6,761 nt of DNA, from positions 1-6,761 of the forward strand of contig JAGQHH010000270.1 in NCBI GenBank assembly GCA_020431945.1, in the 5' to 3' direction. Shown here piece after piece: positions 5,530 through 6,761 of this stretch; position 1 is the first letter of the stretch; every line of letters starts with the position of its first letter. Origin of the DNA: Cyanobacteria bacterium HKST-UBA02 (GTDB lineage: Bacteria; Cyanobacteriota; Vampirovibrionia; Obscuribacterales; Obscuribacteraceae). The notes below the pieces were generated by a model. It worked only from the letters and a program-made list of their open reading frames with translations. It searched no databases and had not been told where the DNA came from. The position numbers and the translations under genes were made by a program.

Positions 5530-6761
5530 ATGGCGGCCCGAGAGCACGATCCCAGAGAAGATGGAGAGCCCGACATTATCGATGTCGAGTTATCCTCGTC
5601 CCTGCGGGTCGGCACCATGTTCTCGAACCGGTACCTGATCGAGGAGCAACTCGGTTATGGCGGAATGGGTTGTGTATACCGGGCTCGCGACCAGAAGCAC
5701 GATTCTCTTGTTGCTCTAAAGGTCCTTCACCCGAGCCTTTTGAGCGATCAGTCCTCGAGGCAGCGCTTTATCCGGGAAGGCAAAGCCTTGCGCTTTCTCC
5801 GTCATCGCAACGTGGTGGCGGTGAATGACTTTGCCATCTCGGTCAATGGCTTGCTCTATCTCGAGATGGAATATCTGGAAGGCGATAACCTCTCTGAGGT
5901 GCTCAGGGTAGAGGGACCGCTTTCGGTACCGCGCTTCGTCACGATTTTTTCTCAAGTCCTGGCAGCTCTGAGCCATGCCCATGATGAAGGGATCATCCAT
6001 CGCGACTTGAAACCAAGCAATATCATGCTGGTCAAATCGGCTACCGGTGCCGAGAAGGTCAAGATCGTGGACTTCGGCGTCGCCAAGCTCGTTCAGGAAA
6101 ACGACACCGCCTCCCAGGAGCTCACTGCCCTGGGCGAGTTCATCGGCTCTCCGTCCTATATGAGTCCGGAACAGGTGGAAGGCCGACGTCTCGATTTGAG
6201 AACCGATATCTATTCTCTCGGTTGTGTCATGTATGAGGCTCTGACCGGTGTGCGGGCTTTTTCAGGCAAGAATTCCCTGATCATCATGCACAAGCAGGCC
6301 AAAGAGCAGGCTCTGCCCTTCGCCAAGGTAGCCAATGCCCTGGAAATTCCTGGATGGCTCGAAAAAATCGTCTTCAAGGCGCTGGTCAAGGACACCGACT
6401 ATCGCTACGCCACCTGTCACGAAGTGCGTCTGGACCTGCTCGACGGCCAGTTCGCCCAGCCCAAGACCGATGCCGCCGCCGAGCAGTTCCAGGTCCTGCC
6501 CTGGGAGTCGCTTCGCTCTGAGGAGAGTGTCACAGCCTATTCGGCCTCCGATTCCGGCTCCTTCAGCGTCGCTGCCGGACCTTCCGGCCAGATAACAGAG
6601 AAGATCAGGCGAGCCGGAACCTTTTCCCTCGGTTCCCGGGCCCAGCGCCAGGAGCTTCGCTCCTTCACAGGAATGGTGCTCAAGCTCTTGAAGAAATCCG
6701 AGGTGGTCACCGAGCTCGAGCTCTCGGCGGCACGGCAGTATCAAAGCGAGAACGGTGGAGA
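5530..6761 (+). CDS. Hanks-type Ser/Thr protein kinase, 3' end outside the window
   Basis: Phosphorylates Ser/Thr of target proteins with ATP. The catalytic domain (about 35-304) is complete: P-loop LGYGGMG (41-47), ATP Lys K64, helix-C Glu E83, HRDLKPSN (157-164; D159 catalytic, N164 metal), DFG (181-183), SPEQ activation-loop end (212-215), TDIYSLG (225-231). It is an RD kinase with all key residues, so probably active. A Ser/Ala-rich linker follows (about 305-372). Near 385 a helical segment (LLKKSEVVTELELSAARQYQ) begins that resembles the repeat of MshEN/GspE N-terminal-type domains; this is weak because the gene is cut at 410 residues. The ATG is the only start after the in-frame TAG at 5506-5508; its ribosome-binding site is poor (GAG at 5521-5523). 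It lies beyond a strong terminator, so it is likely a separate transcript. Residues 1-34 are a short acidic leader without a signal or membrane segment. Confidence 0.95.
   Translation, partial: MAAREHDPREDGEPDIIDVELSSSLRVGTMFSNRYLIEEQLGYGGMGCVYRARDQKHDSLVALKVLHPSLLSDQSSRQRFIREGKALRFLRHRNVVAVNDFAISVNGLLYLEMEYLEGDNLSEVLRVEGPLSVPRFVTIFSQVLAALSHAHDEGIIHRDLKPSNIMLVKSATGAEKVKIVDFGVAKLVQENDTASQELTALGEFIGSPSYMSPEQVEGRRLDLRTDIYSLGCVMYEALTGVRAFSGKNSLIIMHKQAKEQALPFAKVANALEIPGWLEKIVFKALVKDTDYRYATCHEVRLDLLDGQFAQPKTDAAAEQFQVLPWESLRSEESVTAYSASDSGSFSVAAGPSGQITEKIRRAGTFSLGSRAQRQELRSFTGMVLKLLKKSEVVTELELSAARQYQSENGG

Noticed and set aside
6262..6744. 160-codon open frame on the - strand opposite the kinase gene
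   Set aside because: The kinase frame is unambiguous from its conserved motifs and this stretch is antisense to them.
1..6761. Search by eye for tRNA, rRNA, CRISPR arrays, insertion-sequence ends and riboswitches
   Set aside because: No region outside the genes exceeds about 190 bases and none shows cloverleaf, spaced palindromic repeats, transposase or terminal inverted repeats.

Overview
The window is GC-rich bacterial DNA with every convincing gene on the + strand. It reads as a short gene string (RNA polymerase beta-subunit fragment, two exported proteins of unknown function, a winged-helix plasmid-type protein), then an intrinsic terminator, then the start of a Hanks-type Ser/Thr kinase. 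The organism cannot be fixed from this alone. The beta subunit lacks the large DR2 insertion of proteobacteria. The kinase wording around its activation and F-helix segment (TDIYSLGCVMYEALTG) resembles the many kinases of non-photosynthetic cyanobacterial relatives (Vampirovibrionia/Melainabacteria, Obscuribacterales-like). That placement is a low-to-moderate confidence guess from memory.

Region 1-2781 encodes the C-terminal two-thirds of RpoB, from about E. coli residue 476 onward, plus a roughly 209-residue acidic tail that normal beta subunits lack. Catalytic and structural motifs are mostly kept (FED, KLAGRHGNKG, PSRMNVGQ). Several nearly invariant positions differ, most strikingly Asn619 where the KIHAR motif has its NTP-contacting His (E. 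coli H1237). The rifamycin pocket is also unusual. The first base is an ATG, so either the window simply starts inside a longer rpoB or the gene is split there; the sequence cannot decide.

Region 2793-5341 follows only 11 bases after the rpoB stop, where rpoC is normally found. It encodes a 304-aa protein (signal peptide, Pro-rich segment, two-helix membrane hairpin), a 236-aa exported helical protein, and a 261-aa protein that looks like the Replic_Relax family of plasmids and integrative elements. No larger gap or strand switch interrupts the series, and a perfect-stem terminator at 5418-5448 closes it, so one transcript is likely.

Region 5530-6761 begins a separate Ser/Thr kinase gene that runs off the window.

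The working hypothesis is a divergent, possibly second, RNA polymerase beta subunit carried in an accessory or conjugative-type context. The alternative is a rearranged housekeeping rpoB in a lineage with a divergent polymerase. Deciding needs the flanking sequence and a genome-wide count of rpoB and rpoC genes.
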